The translations under genes were made by a program, and so were the position numbers. From Candidatus Cryptobacteroides avistercoris (GTDB lineage: Bacteria; Bacteroidota; Bacteroidia; Bacteroidales; UBA932), in assembly GCA_017695095.1 (NCBI GenBank), contig JADILW010000010.1, positions 1 to 36,101 on the forward strand: 36,101 nucleotides of DNA, in the 5' to 3' direction. Positions 17,166-26,200 of the stretch are shown here, in pieces; within the stretch, counting starts at the first letter, position 1; each line of letters starts with the position of its first letter. Under the pieces are notes generated by a model that was not told the origin of the DNA, ran no database searches, and saw nothing but the letters and a program-made list of their open reading frames with translations.

Positions 17166-17188
17166 CAACCGGATTGCAAATCCGGTTG
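17166..17188. other. Perfect 9-bp hairpin, resembles a tRNA-Cys anticodon arm
   Basis: CAACCGGAT-TGCAA-ATCCGGTTG is a perfect stem-loop between the locus B terminator and the 3' end of the Rpn-type gene. The loop TTGCAAA would present a GCA anticodon, but acceptor, D and T arms are not recognisable nearby. It may be a terminator-like hairpin for the leftward gene (minus strand continues into non-U-rich sequence), a tRNA remnant, or chance. It occupies part of the 188-base gap 17031-17218, which otherwise shows nothing. Confidence 0.3.
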
Positions 17189-17218
17189 AACATAAAATCC
17201 TTTCAGGCTTGCCAAAGA

Positions 17219-18112
17219 CTACTTCAGCGCCGCGAGCTGCTCGGCAGTCAGCCCCGTGAACTCGGTTATCTGTTCCGCCGGCATCCCTGCCGCCAGCATC
17301 TTCCTGGCGACCTCGGCTTTGCCTTCTACTTTGCCCTCGGCAAGCCCTGCTTCGCGGCCTTCCTGACGGCCTTCGTCCCTCGCGTAGTCGATTGTGTTCC
17401 TGTAGTCGTTCTCCGTCATCATATCGTTCTCGTATTGGTTCCTTTCCTCCTTCGTGTATGCCGCAATCTTCGCCGCCTCGAAAAGCCTTTCGAACACACG
17501 CTCCTGCAGTGCCTGCGGACGCTCCTCCAGTCGCGACAGGTTCTTCAGGACGTACATCCACTTGTCCGTGCCCGGACTGCTCCCGCTGATTTCTTTCCTG
17601 AACGCCCCGACTTCCAAATATAGAAATTCCAACTTGGAATTCATAATCTCCCCCGTCTCGTCCTCCCGCAGCCGGTAGCGGTGGATCAGTTTCTCACGCC
17701 AGCGCCCTGCTTCCGGCCCGTACTCGTGCTCCATGGCGAAATTCAGTATGCCCACCACGCACACCGGCTTCAGCCGGTAGTTCCAGCTCCCCTTCGGCGC
17801 CTGCTCGATGATCGGGTACGCCGCGTAGTACAGCGCCCTGTCGCGGAAGTACCGCTGCGTGCGCTTCTGCATCTCCACCACGAACTGCGACCCACTCGGG
17901 TCCGTGCACACCACATCGAACACCGAGTCCCGCTCCCTCTCACTGAGGTTTTGCCGCTCGTTCCTGAGGTACGCGATATCGCTGATGCCCCGCTCCGGGA
18001 AAAGGCTCCTGAGGAACCCCAGCAGCAGATCCTTGTTCATCTCCGTACCGAAAAGCCGCTTGAATCCCCAGTCTGACAGGGGGTTCACGTACTTCGCATT
18101 GAAATTTTCCAT
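17219..18112 (-). CDS. Rpn-family recombination-promoting nuclease / PD-(D/E)XK putative transposase
   Basis: Encodes 297 residues from the ATG at 18112, which gives the family-typical beginning MENFNAKYVNPLSDWGFKRLFGTE. The frame stays open to 18202 and two further in-frame starts exist. The nuclease core lies in SVFDVVCTDPSGSQFVVEMQKR, with D and ExQ catalytic positions, followed by RDRALYYAAYPI. The C-terminal tail GRQEGREAGLAEGKVEGKAE is a repeated E-G segment seen throughout this family. Related Rpn proteins are DNA endonucleases that raise recombination in E. coli, and many copies are annotated as putative transposases. No terminal inverted repeats or target duplication are visible here, so present mobility is not supported. 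It stands alone, divergent from the GTPase gene. Confidence 0.85.
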   Translation of the reverse strand: MENFNAKYVNPLSDWGFKRLFGTEMNKDLLLGFLRSLFPERGISDIAYLRNERQNLSERERDSVFDVVCTDPSGSQFVVEMQKRTQRYFRDRALYYAAYPIIEQAPKGSWNYRLKPVCVVGILNFAMEHEYGPEAGRWREKLIHRYRLREDETGEIMNSKLEFLYLEVGAFRKEISGSSPGTDKWMYVLKNLSRLEERPQALQERVFERLFEAAKIAAYTKEERNQYENDMMTENDYRNTIDYARDEGRQEGREAGLAEGKVEGKAEVARKMLAAGMPAEQITEFTGLTAEQLAALK

Positions 18113-18256
18113 AGCTTGGTCGTTTTGAAGTTTAACATCATCTCCCGCGAATTTCCCCAACATTTCCCGCATCGGCAACACCTGCCCGCCGGCGTTCGTC
18201 ACATATTTCTCTTTTTAAGCAAAGAAACACGCTTTTGCCAATTCTTAGGCACACCC

Positions 18257-18271
18257 GAACATAATATGTTC
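18257..18271. promoter_or_regulatory. 7-1-7 palindromic operator, candidate Fur/Zur-family box
   Basis: GAACATA-A-TATGTTC is a perfect 15-base palindrome that ends exactly where the -7 box of the GTPase gene begins. Its 7-1-7 geometry is that of Fur-family operators. A Fur-family repressor is encoded 2.4 kb away, and COG0523 GTPases are often repressed by Zur. Occupancy would block the promoter. Confidence 0.5.
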
Positions 18272-18279
18272 TATCTTTG
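18272..18279 (+). promoter_or_regulatory. -7 box of the COG0523 GTPase gene; likely leaderless transcript
   Basis: TATCTTTG matches TAnnTTTG exactly and ends 5 bases before the ATG at 18285. The expected start point falls on or next to the start codon, so the mRNA may have almost no leader. No convincing TTG -33 element is seen at 19-21 bases. Confidence 0.55.
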
Positions 18280-18284
18280 CTCCC

Positions 18285-19445
18285 ATGGAAAACTCAAAGC
18301 AATACATTCCGGTCCTGCTGCTGACAGGTTACCTCGGCAGCGGAAAGACCACTCTGCTGAACCGCATACTCTCCAACAGAAAAGGAATCAAGTTCGCCGT
18401 GATCGTCAATGACCTCGGCGAAGTCAACGTCGACGCCGCCCTGATAGAGAAAGGCGGGGTCGTGGGCCAGAAAGACGACAGCCTCGTCGCATTGCAGAAC
18501 GGCTGCATCTGCTGCACGCTGAAGATGGACCTCGTGGAGCAGCTCGACGAGCTCACCCGCGACGGGCGCTTCGACTACATAGTGATCGAAGCCAGCGGAA
18601 TCTGCGAGCCCGCACCCATAGCCCAGACCATCTGCTCCATCCCGAGCCTCGGCTACGGCAACGGCGGTCCGGTCGCCAGGATGGACTGCATAGCCACCGT
18701 GGTCGACGCCCTGCGCATGCAGAGCGAATTCAACTGCGGCGACGCGCTCCCTCTGCGCAACTTCGACGAAGACGACATCGAGAACCTGCTGATCCAGCAG
18801 ATAGAATTCTGCAACATAGTGATTCTCAACAAAGCGTCCGAGGTCAGCAGGGCCGATCTCGGACGCATAAGGCAGATCATCCGCAACCTTCAGCCGAAGG
18901 CCGAGATCATCGAATGCAACTTCTGCGACTTCGACCTTGAGAAGATACTCGACACCGGAATGTTCGACTTCGACCAGGTGGCCACCTCAGCCGCCTGGAT
19001 CAACGAAATCGAGGGCGACGGCCACCACGCGCACGAACTCCACGACGAAGAGGAGGGCGAGGCCGAAGAATACGGAATCAGCACCTTCGTCTACTTCCGC
19101 CGCGACCCCTTCGACATCAACCGCTTCGACAACTACGTGGCCAAGCACTGGCCGAAGAGCGTGATCCGCGCCAAGGGCATCTGCTACTTCGACGACGAGC
19201 CCGACAAATGCTACCTCTTCGAGCAGGCGGGGCTCCAGAAGTCCATCAAGGACGCCGGACTCTGGTTCGCGACCATGCCTGCCGACGAACTCGCCGACAT
19301 GATGCGCCAGGACCCCAATCTCGCGAGAGACTGGGACCCCCAGTACGGCGACAGGATGATAAAACTGGTGTTCATCGGACAGCACATGGACAAGGAGGCC
19401 ATAGCCGCCGAACTCGACAGCTGCATCAGACCGCTGATCCGCTAG
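18285..19445 (+). CDS. CobW/COG0523-family GTPase, probable zinc metallochaperone
   Basis: A 386-residue cytoplasmic G3E GTPase. Walker A is G15-T23 (GYLGSGKTT). The family metal-binding CxCC motif is Cys74-Ile-Cys76-Cys77 (NGCICCTLK). The guanine-specificity segment is VILNKASEV. An acidic, histidine-containing insertion (GDGHHAHELHDEEEGEAEEYG) separates the GTPase domain from the CobW C-terminal domain, which starts near ISTFVYFRRDPFD. COG0523 proteins deliver metal, commonly zinc, to client enzymes under limitation. The palindrome directly upstream and the nearby Fur-family gene support metal-responsive control, which is an inference. Its stop lies in a 24-base inverted repeat shared with the convergent methylglyoxal synthase gene. 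Confidence 0.9.
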   Translation: MENSKQYIPVLLLTGYLGSGKTTLLNRILSNRKGIKFAVIVNDLGEVNVDAALIEKGGVVGQKDDSLVALQNGCICCTLKMDLVEQLDELTRDGRFDYIVIEASGICEPAPIAQTICSIPSLGYGNGGPVARMDCIATVVDALRMQSEFNCGDALPLRNFDEDDIENLLIQQIEFCNIVILNKASEVSRADLGRIRQIIRNLQPKAEIIECNFCDFDLEKILDTGMFDFDQVATSAAWINEIEGDGHHAHELHDEEEGEAEEYGISTFVYFRRDPFDINRFDNYVAKHWPKSVIRAKGICYFDDEPDKCYLFEQAGLQKSIKDAGLWFATMPADELADMMRQDPNLARDWDPQYGDRMIKLVFIGQHMDKEAIAAELDSCIRPLIR

Positions 19446-19466
19446 CCCGCCCGGCAGTCCGGGCTA
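19443..19466. terminator. Inverted repeat spanning both convergent stop codons
   Basis: TAGCCCG (19443-19449) pairs with CGGGCTA (19460-19466). The left arm includes the GTPase stop and the right arm the methylglyoxal synthase stop. It may act as a short bidirectional terminator or RNA 3' stabiliser, but no U tract follows on either strand. Confidence 0.35.
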
Positions 19467-19922
19467 CTGCAGCTTGCGGTTCTTGTAGGACTCTATGCAC
19501 GAAGGGATTATCCTTTCGTACTCGCTGCTGTGGAACAGCGGCGAGGAGATGATGAAGTCGGCTGTGCTGCGGTTGGTGGCGAAAGGCACGTTGTAGAGCG
19601 ATGCGAGGCGCACGAGGCCCATCACGTCGTTCTGGTGACCCTGCATTATGAGGTTGTCGCAGAAGAAGACGAGCATGTCCACGCTGCCTTCGGCTATCAT
19701 CGCCCCTATCTGGAAATCGCCGCCGAGAGGGCCGCTGAGCTTGCAGACCACTTCCGGGGCTTCGTCGTCCAGAACCTCCTTGAGAGCCTCCCCTATCAGG
19801 CGGCCGGTGGTGCCGGTGCAGATGAGCCGGCAGTCCTTGAGAACCCCGGCGTTGTACTTCACCCAGTTCACGAGTTCCGCCTTGCGGGAATCGTGAGCCA
19901 CGAGAGCGATAGTCCTGATCAT
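19464..19922 (-). CDS. mgsA: Methylglyoxal synthase
   Basis: A 152-residue cytoplasmic enzyme converting dihydroxyacetone phosphate to methylglyoxal and phosphate, a bypass of lower glycolysis that relieves sugar-phosphate stress. The N-terminus IALVAHDSRK and the TGTTGRLI phosphate-binding loop (T36-I43) fit the family. SGPLGGDFQIGAMI contains the catalytic aspartate (Asp69, equivalent to Asp71 of the E. coli enzyme). Asp89, His96 and Asp99 in DNLIMQGHQND, and FATNRSTADFI, complete the pattern. Length is normal (about 150 residues). It is monocistronic, between its own promoter and a convergent GTPase gene. Confidence is high because every active-site segment is present. Confidence 0.95.
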   Translation of the reverse strand: MIRTIALVAHDSRKAELVNWVKYNAGVLKDCRLICTGTTGRLIGEALKEVLDDEAPEVVCKLSGPLGGDFQIGAMIAEGSVDMLVFFCDNLIMQGHQNDVMGLVRLASLYNVPFATNRSTADFIISSPLFHSSEYERIIPSCIESYKNRKLQ

Positions 19923-19938
19923 ATCTCTGAATTTTTTC

Positions 19939-19968
19939 TAAAGTTAGTCAATTCCATAATCAATACAA
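19939..19968 (-). promoter_or_regulatory. Candidate mgsA promoter
   Basis: On the minus strand TTG (19968-19966) is followed after 19 bases by TAACTTTA (19946-19939), one mismatch from TAnnTTTG. The -33 overlaps the edge of the upstream terminator hairpin. Confidence 0.4.
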
Positions 19969-20000
19969 GGGCCGGCGCCCCATGCGGGATGCCGGCCCTT
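19967..20000 (-). terminator. Terminator downstream of the small heat shock gene
   Basis: AAGGGCCGGC (19967-19976) pairs perfectly with GCCGGCCCTT (19991-20000). The inner bases extend the stem partly. On the minus strand it follows the hsp20 stop and leads into TTGTATTGATT. Confidence 0.75.
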
Positions 20001-20022
20001 GCTGCAATGTCGTATGTCGGAA

Positions 20023-20451
20023 TTATTTGACTTCGATGAGCTTGTGAGCCTCCTGCGGCTTCTTCACGATCTTGGGGATGTTGACGGTGAGCACGCCGTT
20101 CTCGACCTTTGCGTCGATATGCTCGCGGTCCGCGTCCTCAGGCAGAGTCATGATCTGCTGATACTGAGAGTATGAAAACTCCCTGCGCAGATAGTGGCCA
20201 TGCTTCTTCTCACCATTCTCCTCCTGCTTCTTCTCCATATTGATGGAGAGGTTGCCGTCATGATCGAGGCTTACCTTGAAGTCGTCTTTGGTAAGTCCGG
20301 GAGCGGCCAGCTCCAGCTCATATTTGTCGTCGTGTTCTAATACGTTGATGGCGGGAGCCGTAGCGTTTGTCCTGGCCATCCAGTTGGTGTCAAAGAAATC
20401 GTTGAAAATGTCAGGAAGCCAAGTTTCTGAGTTTCTTCTTGCGAGTGTCAT
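20023..20451 (-). CDS. Small heat shock protein, Hsp20/alpha-crystallin family
   Basis: A 142-residue ATP-independent holdase chaperone. The alpha-crystallin domain runs from about NVLEHDDKYELELAAPGLTKDDFKVSLDHDGNL to VENGVLTVNIPKI. The C-terminal NIPKI segment resembles the IxI oligomerisation motif. The N-terminus MTLARRNSETWLPDIFNDFF is typical of Bacteroidales members. AGGAGA about 8 bases upstream of the ATG (20465-20460 on the minus strand) is an unusually good Shine-Dalgarno for this phylum. The leader also contains a small hairpin (20493-20508, CGTCCC/GGGACG); it does not cover the ribosome binding site, so a thermometer is not supported. The gene is monocistronic and bounded by terminators on both sides. 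Confidence 0.95.
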   Translation of the reverse strand: MTLARRNSETWLPDIFNDFFDTNWMARTNATAPAINVLEHDDKYELELAAPGLTKDDFKVSLDHDGNLSINMEKKQEENGEKKHGHYLRREFSYSQYQQIMTLPEDADREHIDAKVENGVLTVNIPKIVKKPQEAHKLIEVK

Positions 20452-20571
20452 AATTCAAATCTCCTATTTTTATTTGTTTCACTTTCTTTTCTCGTCCCCT
20501 GCGGGACGCCTTAACTAATATCAACTCGCATACCAATTGGAATTATTATAATTTAGGAGACAAATTGGCAT

Positions 20572-20610
20572 AAAATAAGACTATCTGTCAGCATTCCGTG
20601 CCAGATAGTC
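20572..20610 (-). terminator. Terminator downstream of the Fur-family gene
   Basis: GACTATCTG (20579-20587) pairs perfectly with CAGATAGTC (20602-20610). On the minus strand the hairpin is followed by TTATTTTA. It lies 25 bases after the regulator gene stop. Confidence 0.8.
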
Positions 20611-20635
20611 GCATCGGGGCTTCGACGGACGGCGT

Positions 20636-21058
20636 TCAGCCCTCCCTGTGCTTTCTGGAGCATTCGGGGCAGAGGCCCTTGACCATGAAATTGACCGAAC
20701 TGACCTCATAGTCATCGGGGAGCCCGACGGACGGGATATGCAGGTCCTTGAAACAGATGGTCTTATGGCAGGACTCACAGTAGAAGTGGACATGCATGTC
20801 GTCCAGCGTGCACTCCTCCTCCCCGGCGCAGACCTCATACTTCATCATGCCGCTGCCGTCCTCGAGCTCGTGCACCACATGGTGTGCGGCGAAGAGAGTG
20901 AGCACCCTGAATATGCTGGAGCGGTCCACGGAACCAAGCTGTATCTCAAGATCCGAGAGCGACACGGGACGCACGGCCTCAAGCATGGCCCGCAGCACGA
21001 GCACCCTGTTGGGTGTCGGTTTCACGCCTTTTTTCTGAAGTATGGTCTCTGTGTTCAT
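20636..21058 (-). CDS. Fur-family metal- or peroxide-responsive transcriptional repressor
   Basis: A 140-residue DNA-binding repressor. The N-terminal winged helix includes KPTPNRVLVLRAMLE and the recognition-helix region LGSVDRSSIFRVLTLF, matching the R-TPQR…D-STVYR-L pattern of Fur proteins. The C-terminal half has HVHFYCESCHKT and CPECSRK, two CxxC pairs that form the structural zinc site. Sequence alone does not separate Fur, Zur and PerR. The nearby COG0523 GTPase gene with a Fur-type palindrome makes Zur an attractive guess. It is divergent from the M64 peptidase gene across about 100 bases and ends at its own terminator. Confidence 0.85.
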   Translation of the reverse strand: MNTETILQKKGVKPTPNRVLVLRAMLEAVRPVSLSDLEIQLGSVDRSSIFRVLTLFAAHHVVHELEDGSGMMKYEVCAGEEECTLDDMHVHFYCESCHKTICFKDLHIPSVGLPDDYEVSSVNFMVKGLCPECSRKHREG

Positions 21059-21163
21059 GTTCGAGAGCGCAAGCTACGAAATTTTCCGCGATTTTCAGCA
21101 GCTTCAGAATTGCTTGATTCGCGGATAAAGCGTACATTTATGCAGAATCAGCATTTTCAGCCC

Positions 21164-22453
21164 ATGTCAACCAGACTTTTCGCGGCAGCCGCCGCACTGC
21201 TGCTCTCCGCGGGAATCACCTGCGCCGCAGACCCGACCACCACTACGCTCCGCATAGACTGCATATTCTCCGGCGGGCCCGACGGCCGCCACATCGCGCT
21301 TTCCTCCCTCTCGGAGGCCGGCCCCTGGGCAGGCAGGAGCGGCAATATGGACAGGCCGCCACTGAGAGGCAACGGCCAGGTGTCGGTCAGGGAGAAGGAC
21401 GGAGGGAGGCTGACATACGTCAACTCCTTCTCCACGCTGTTCCAGGAATGGCTAAACACCGAAGAGGCCACTCGCACCGACAAGGCCTTCGAGAACGTGT
21501 TCCTGGTGCCCATGCCCGAAGATGAAGCCGTGGTGAGGATAGAGCTCTACGGCAACCGTGGAGAAGTCATCGCGGCCAGGGAGTTCCAGGTAGACCCCGA
21601 CGACATCCTGATCCGCAGGACGAGGCGTCCGGCGGCTCCGCACCGGTATATCATGGAGAACGGCAGCCCGGCCGAGAAGATCGACCTCGCCATAGTCGCC
21701 GAGGGCTACACGGCCGCCGAAGCCGGACTCTTCTACGAAGACGCGGCGAAGGCCGCGGAGAGCATCTTCTCCCACTCCCCCTTCAAGGAGCTTTCGGACA
21801 GGTTCAACGTGGTCGCCGTCGCGCTGCCTTCCGACGAGAGCGGGGTGAGCGTGCCGCACGACGGAGTATGGAAGAACACGGCGCTGGGCTCTCACTTCGA
21901 CACCTTCTACTCCGACCGCTACCTCACCACGCTCAACATCTTCAAGCTCCACGACTCCCTCGCCGGAATCCCCTACGAGCACATAATCATCCTCGCCAAC
22001 ACCGACACCTACGGCGGAGGCGGCATCTTCAACTCCTACCTGCTCTCCTCGGCGCACAACGCATGGACGGCGCCCGTGATAGTCCACGAATTCGGCCACA
22101 GCTTCGCCGGACTGGCCGACGAGTATTTCTACGACGACCAGTACACCGAATACTACTACCCCGACGCGGAGCCGTGGGAGCAGAACATCACCACCCTCAG
22201 GGACTTCTCCCTCAAATGGGCGGACATGGTCCCGGAAGGATGCACGCCCGTCGGCAAGGACGCCCAGCAGACCGAAGGCTGGGCCGGAGAGCCAGAAGAC
22301 TTCGAGGTCGGGCTGTACGAGGGCGCCGGCTACCAGTCGGAAGGGGTCTACCGCGGATTCCCCGAATGCAGGATGAAAATCAACGACTGGCCCTCTTTCT
22401 GCCCGGTCTGCGAAAGGGCCATCAGCCGCATTATCGAGTTCTATACGGAATAA
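21164..22453 (+). CDS. Secreted M64 (IgA peptidase family) zinc metallopeptidase
   Basis: Encodes 429 residues from the ATG at 21164, which gives a compact signal peptide (MSTRLFAAAAALLLSAGITCAA). An ATG at 21140 is 8 codons upstream and is an alternative. The N-terminal about 130 residues form a beta-rich domain (TLRIDCIFSG, LFQEWLNTEE) like that in Bacteroidales M64 proteins. The catalytic domain begins near KIDLAIVAEGYTAAE, with zinc motif HEFGHSFAGLADE (His308, Glu309, His312, Asp319). CRMKINDWPSFCPVCERAI near the end carries three cysteines and is conserved in the family. The prototype M64 enzyme of Clostridium ramosum cuts IgA; most Bacteroidales members have unknown substrates, so IgA cleavage is not claimed. 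Confidence 0.9.
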   Translation: MSTRLFAAAAALLLSAGITCAADPTTTTLRIDCIFSGGPDGRHIALSSLSEAGPWAGRSGNMDRPPLRGNGQVSVREKDGGRLTYVNSFSTLFQEWLNTEEATRTDKAFENVFLVPMPEDEAVVRIELYGNRGEVIAAREFQVDPDDILIRRTRRPAAPHRYIMENGSPAEKIDLAIVAEGYTAAEAGLFYEDAAKAAESIFSHSPFKELSDRFNVVAVALPSDESGVSVPHDGVWKNTALGSHFDTFYSDRYLTTLNIFKLHDSLAGIPYEHIIILANTDTYGGGGIFNSYLLSSAHNAWTAPVIVHEFGHSFAGLADEYFYDDQYTEYYYPDAEPWEQNITTLRDFSLKWADMVPEGCTPVGKDAQQTEGWAGEPEDFEVGLYEGAGYQSEGVYRGFPECRMKINDWPSFCPVCERAISRIIEFYTE

Positions 22454-22549
22454 TTCCCGCCGCCGCGGAAATATTCTGGGACCGCGATGCAACAAAACAG
22501 CTGAAGCTCTCATCTATTGACTGATAACGAACAATAATTTCATATCAAT

Positions 22550-23173
22550 ATGAAGAAACTCATCCTTTCGCTCGCCATCGCCGCCATCGCGGCGGGCAGC
22601 GCCATGGCTCAGGTATCAGTCGGAGCCGGCTATCTCAATCAGACCAGCAAGTCATCACTTTCAGAGAGCAGCAGCTCCAAGGGCAGTTCAGACGGCTTCT
22701 ATGTCGGAGCAGCCTTCTCCTGCCCCATAATCGCAGGCCTCTCTGTCGACCCGGGAGTCTACTACGGCTTCCTGACCAGCAGCACCGACGTGAACATTGC
22801 TGGATTCGAGCTGGCCAACGGAAAGACCCAGAGCCACTACCTCATGATTCCCATTGACCTCAGGTACAGTTTCCACGCCCTTGACTTCCTGGATGTCTTC
22901 GCTCTGGCAGGTCCGAGATTCAATGTCGGACTCGCTTCCACCACCACCGTTTCGGCTCTCGGCGACGCCGTGGAGCAGAAGGTTGACAACTACGGCGAGA
23001 ACTCCAGCCTCCAGCGCTTCGACTTCGGCCTCGGCGTGGGCATAGGCTTCGACCTGTTCCAGATGGTAAGAATCAAGGTCGGCTACGACTGGGGTCTGCT
23101 CGACGTCAACAAGACCGACGCAGTCACCACCAACAACTCAATGCTTCACGCAGGAGTTGCGTTTCTGTTCTAG
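22550..23173 (+). CDS. Outer-membrane beta-barrel (porin-family) protein
   Basis: A 207-residue protein with signal peptide MKKLILSLAIAAIAAGSAMAQ. Repeated amphipathic strands include VSVGAGYLNQ, FYVGAAFSCP, YYGFLTS, HYLMIPIDLRYSF, FALAGPRFNVGL and LGVGIGFDLF. The C-terminal strand SMLHAGVAFLF ends in Phe, the outer-membrane insertion signal. This fits the eight-stranded outer-membrane protein beta-barrel family common in Bacteroidetes. Its physiological role cannot be told. It lies 96 bases after the M64 gene and is followed by a strong terminator. Confidence 0.85.
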   Translation: MKKLILSLAIAAIAAGSAMAQVSVGAGYLNQTSKSSLSESSSSKGSSDGFYVGAAFSCPIIAGLSVDPGVYYGFLTSSTDVNIAGFELANGKTQSHYLMIPIDLRYSFHALDFLDVFALAGPRFNVGLASTTTVSALGDAVEQKVDNYGENSSLQRFDFGLGVGIGFDLFQMVRIKVGYDWGLLDVNKTDAVTTNNSMLHAGVAFLF

Positions 23174-23196
23174 AATCTCTCATAGGAACATTCAAG

Positions 23197-23235
23197 GTCC
23201 GGCCCCGCACATCAGCGGGAGCCGGACTTTTTTTT
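23197..23235 (+). terminator. Strong terminator after the outer-membrane protein gene
   Basis: GTCCGGC-CCCGC (23197-23208) pairs with GCGGG-A-GCCGGAC (23215-23227), followed by eight T residues. It lies between the outer-membrane protein gene and the convergent locus C tip gene. Confidence 0.9.
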
Positions 23236-26200
23236 CAAAACTCCGTCTTGTTTCTGAATATGTAGCCGAGCTGGGTCGTGCTTACGAACAGCCCGTTGAT
23301 ATCGGGATGGCCGGTTATGTCGATGTCGGAGACCCACTCCCCGTCATAGACACGCACTCCGTTCTTGTGGAAGCCCATTCCATTCAGCCAGAGCGAGCCC
23401 GGAGCCATGGACTTGTCCGCCAGGGCGCGCGTCCACGTGCCGACTCCCGGACTCACGAAAGCCACGTCGAAATCGTCGGCCGGCCCGTAGTAGTTCTTCT
23501 GGGAGTTCACATGGTACACCTTGTCGTAGAGATAGGCGTTCCTTACTGACACGTGCGACTGCCATTCGTCCGAGCCGAGTATCTCCAGCATGAACTGCAC
23601 GTCTTCCCAGGGGGCGTCGGAGCCGTACTTCTCGAGATACTTCACGTTCCTCGTCCCTGTGATGTAGACCGTGGCCATCCTTTTGGGCCTGAATATCGCG
23701 AACTGACCGAGAATCAGGTCGTAATTGAAGCTGACTTCGTAGCTGAACTCCAGGCTGCGGCCGTCCCAGCGGTTGGTCACCTTCATGGTCATGGTATGGT
23801 CGCCATACGGGACCAGCAGCCCTCCGGGAATAAAATCACCGTTCCTGCTCTTCTCCGGCTGCCTGCTTTCATCGAAAGACAGCTTGAAGCTCGACCCGTC
23901 GAGCCCGATGTCCAGCACAGGCTCGATCAGCTCTCCGGACTGGGTGATGTAGTTCACGGTGGGCCCGTCGGTCGAGAACTCTATGACTTCCGGATCGTTG
24001 TACGGATATGAGACCAGCACATTGGCCTCGATCGGCCTGCCCGTATCATAATTGAAATAGTCGCTTCCCTTGAGATAAGGACCGCCGAGATGATAGGGCA
24101 CGGACACATAGCAGTGATACATCTGGGAGCTGACGTAGGTGTACAGGCCGGTGGACGGATTCGGCTTTATCTGCACCGACCCTATGTTCTCGACTCCCTT
24201 GATGCTTTCCTCGATTCCTTTTCCGTCGAGCGTGGTCCGGTAGAGATACATCGAAGTCTGGTCGTCGGAGACCTTTATGCAGTCCGCCCACCTCTGTTTG
24301 TCGCGCCATTCCAGTTGCAGCGAAAGCAGCCTTCGGTACAGCTCTGGGTCGAACTCCGAAGGCTTGAGACGCGAGCCGCCCGAACTTTCATAGTAGCCTG
24401 CGCTGACCGGGACCTCATTGCCGTCGAAGCGGAAATAGACCGACTGGCTCTCGGGCCTCTCCGCCTTGAAATACGGCTGCCGTATCCTGAGCGGAACCGC
24501 GATCAGTCCGTCGTTGTGGATGTCGTCGGAGCAGATGTAGATGCGTCCGTCGACCGAACGGTGTCCGCCGGAGTAGAAGTTGTTGGGGAAGAAGGCGTAG
24601 ACCTTGAGCTCCCCGTCCCTGCCTAGACTCTGGCTTTCGTACGCACCATAGTCCTGATACGGGTATACCGGATTCCCCGCTGCATCCAGACGGCAGGACA
24701 CGAAGGCGTCGGTCTCCCTGTTGCTCGTCTTCCACTGGATGTTGCGCCCGTGCCCGGCCGAAACCCCGTTCCTGACCTCGTCCTGGTCAGCCATATAATA
24801 GATCTTCTCCCCCGCAAACCCCTTGAATTTCAGGCCGCGGCTCTGTGCAAGGAAAAAGTCCTCGTACAGGCTCTTCCCGGAGACCTCCTCCACCGAAATG
24901 TCCTCTCCGGTGACTATCACTGCCGTGGTCTCCACGCCGCCGGGAAGCAGGGACAGTTTCAGCGGTATTCTCCTGCCGGTGACGAATTTCGAGGGGTCGG
25001 TGACACTGAAGCTGAACTTGCCGTCGGAATACGACACCGAGATGCCCAGCTCCGCGAGTTCCGCCCTGCGGGGTTCGTCCACCGCATTGTGGCCGGCGGA
25101 CCAGAAGTCGCTCGTCCAGGCGAAATCCGCCAGCGACGAAGGCTCATAGCCGCTGTCGACAAGGGTCGCCGAGCCTATCCTGTTGGTTCCGCCGGCCTCG
25201 AGCACGAGGTTGAGCCCGAAAGTTCCGGGGCGGTTCTTCCTCACGACTATCTCCTTGCCCTCCGGAAGCCTGCCGGCAAGGTCACCCGAAAGGAAGAACT
25301 CCCTGCCGTCCTCCAGCCCGCCGCTGTCCAGTTTCCAGTCCGGCTCGAACACCGACTCCGGATTGAATTTCAGACTTACGTGAATCTCGCGGTTCCGCTC
25401 CACGTCGAAGTCGGAGATGGCGTCCCGGCCGAGGAAGAAACGATAGACCACCTCGCCGTCGAAACCCAGCCGCGAACCGTCCATGTGCCCCTTGAACTCA
25501 AGATAGGTCAGCAGCCCGCTGACACCCCCGCCGCAAACCCTGTCCACTCCGTCGATATCCTTCTCCGCAGGGTCCCTGTTGTCAGGCATCAGCACTCCCT
25601 GCCGGTTTTCCGGAACGTAGAACACGAAATCCTTGAGCAGGCCGTTTTCCATGGTGCTTTCATAGTCGCTGACAGGAATCACGTCCGCCGCAGAAGCCGC
25701 CTTCGAACCCTCCGGAGCGAAGGGCTTCAGCAGGCAGTTGGACTGACGTATGTGCACGCTGCCGTTCCTGAAGGCCTCCAGGTCGGTCCCGGCTATGCCC
25801 GCGTGGTCTACCGTGAGCACGAGCTTCGCAAACAGGCGCTCCATCCTGATGTCCACAGAACCTTCGGTGAAGGGATCCACGCCCTTGCGGCTCCAGCACA
25901 TGGGGATACCCCAGCGCGACACCTCCGCGAAGCTCTCCCTCCTGAGGCCGGTATCCGCCTCGCCTCCGTCGAGCCTGTAGCTGAAAGAGTCCATCTCCGC
26001 GGAAGTGGCCGGGAACGACGGCAGCACCCACGAACCGTCGTCCTCCATCAGACGCAGGTTGCCCAGAAGGTAGAAGTCGTAGGTCCTGCCCATCGGCAGG
26101 CTGATCAGCATGCTGCCTCCCAGTTTGTCGGCCGGAATCTCGACTTCGGCCGCCAGCAGCCCCGTCGCGCTGTCATACACTCCGAGAGCCGCGCCGGTGA

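Noticed and set aside
17166..17188. tRNA-Cys gene
   Set aside because: Only an anticodon-arm-like hairpin is present; no acceptor stem, D arm or T arm could be drawn around it.
17219..18112. Active transposon around the Rpn/PD-(D/E)XK gene
   Set aside because: No terminal inverted repeats, target-site duplication or partner gene are visible. Family members are often annotated as transposases but act as nucleases.
20493..20508. RNA thermometer in the hsp20 leader
   Set aside because: The CGTCCC/GGGACG hairpin does not include the Shine-Dalgarno or start codon, so it cannot mask them as a thermometer would.
21133..21140. TACATTTA as the M64 peptidase promoter box
   Set aside because: It lacks the final G and a TTG at proper spacing (16 bases only). 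It would fit a start at 21164 but is too weak to list as a feature.
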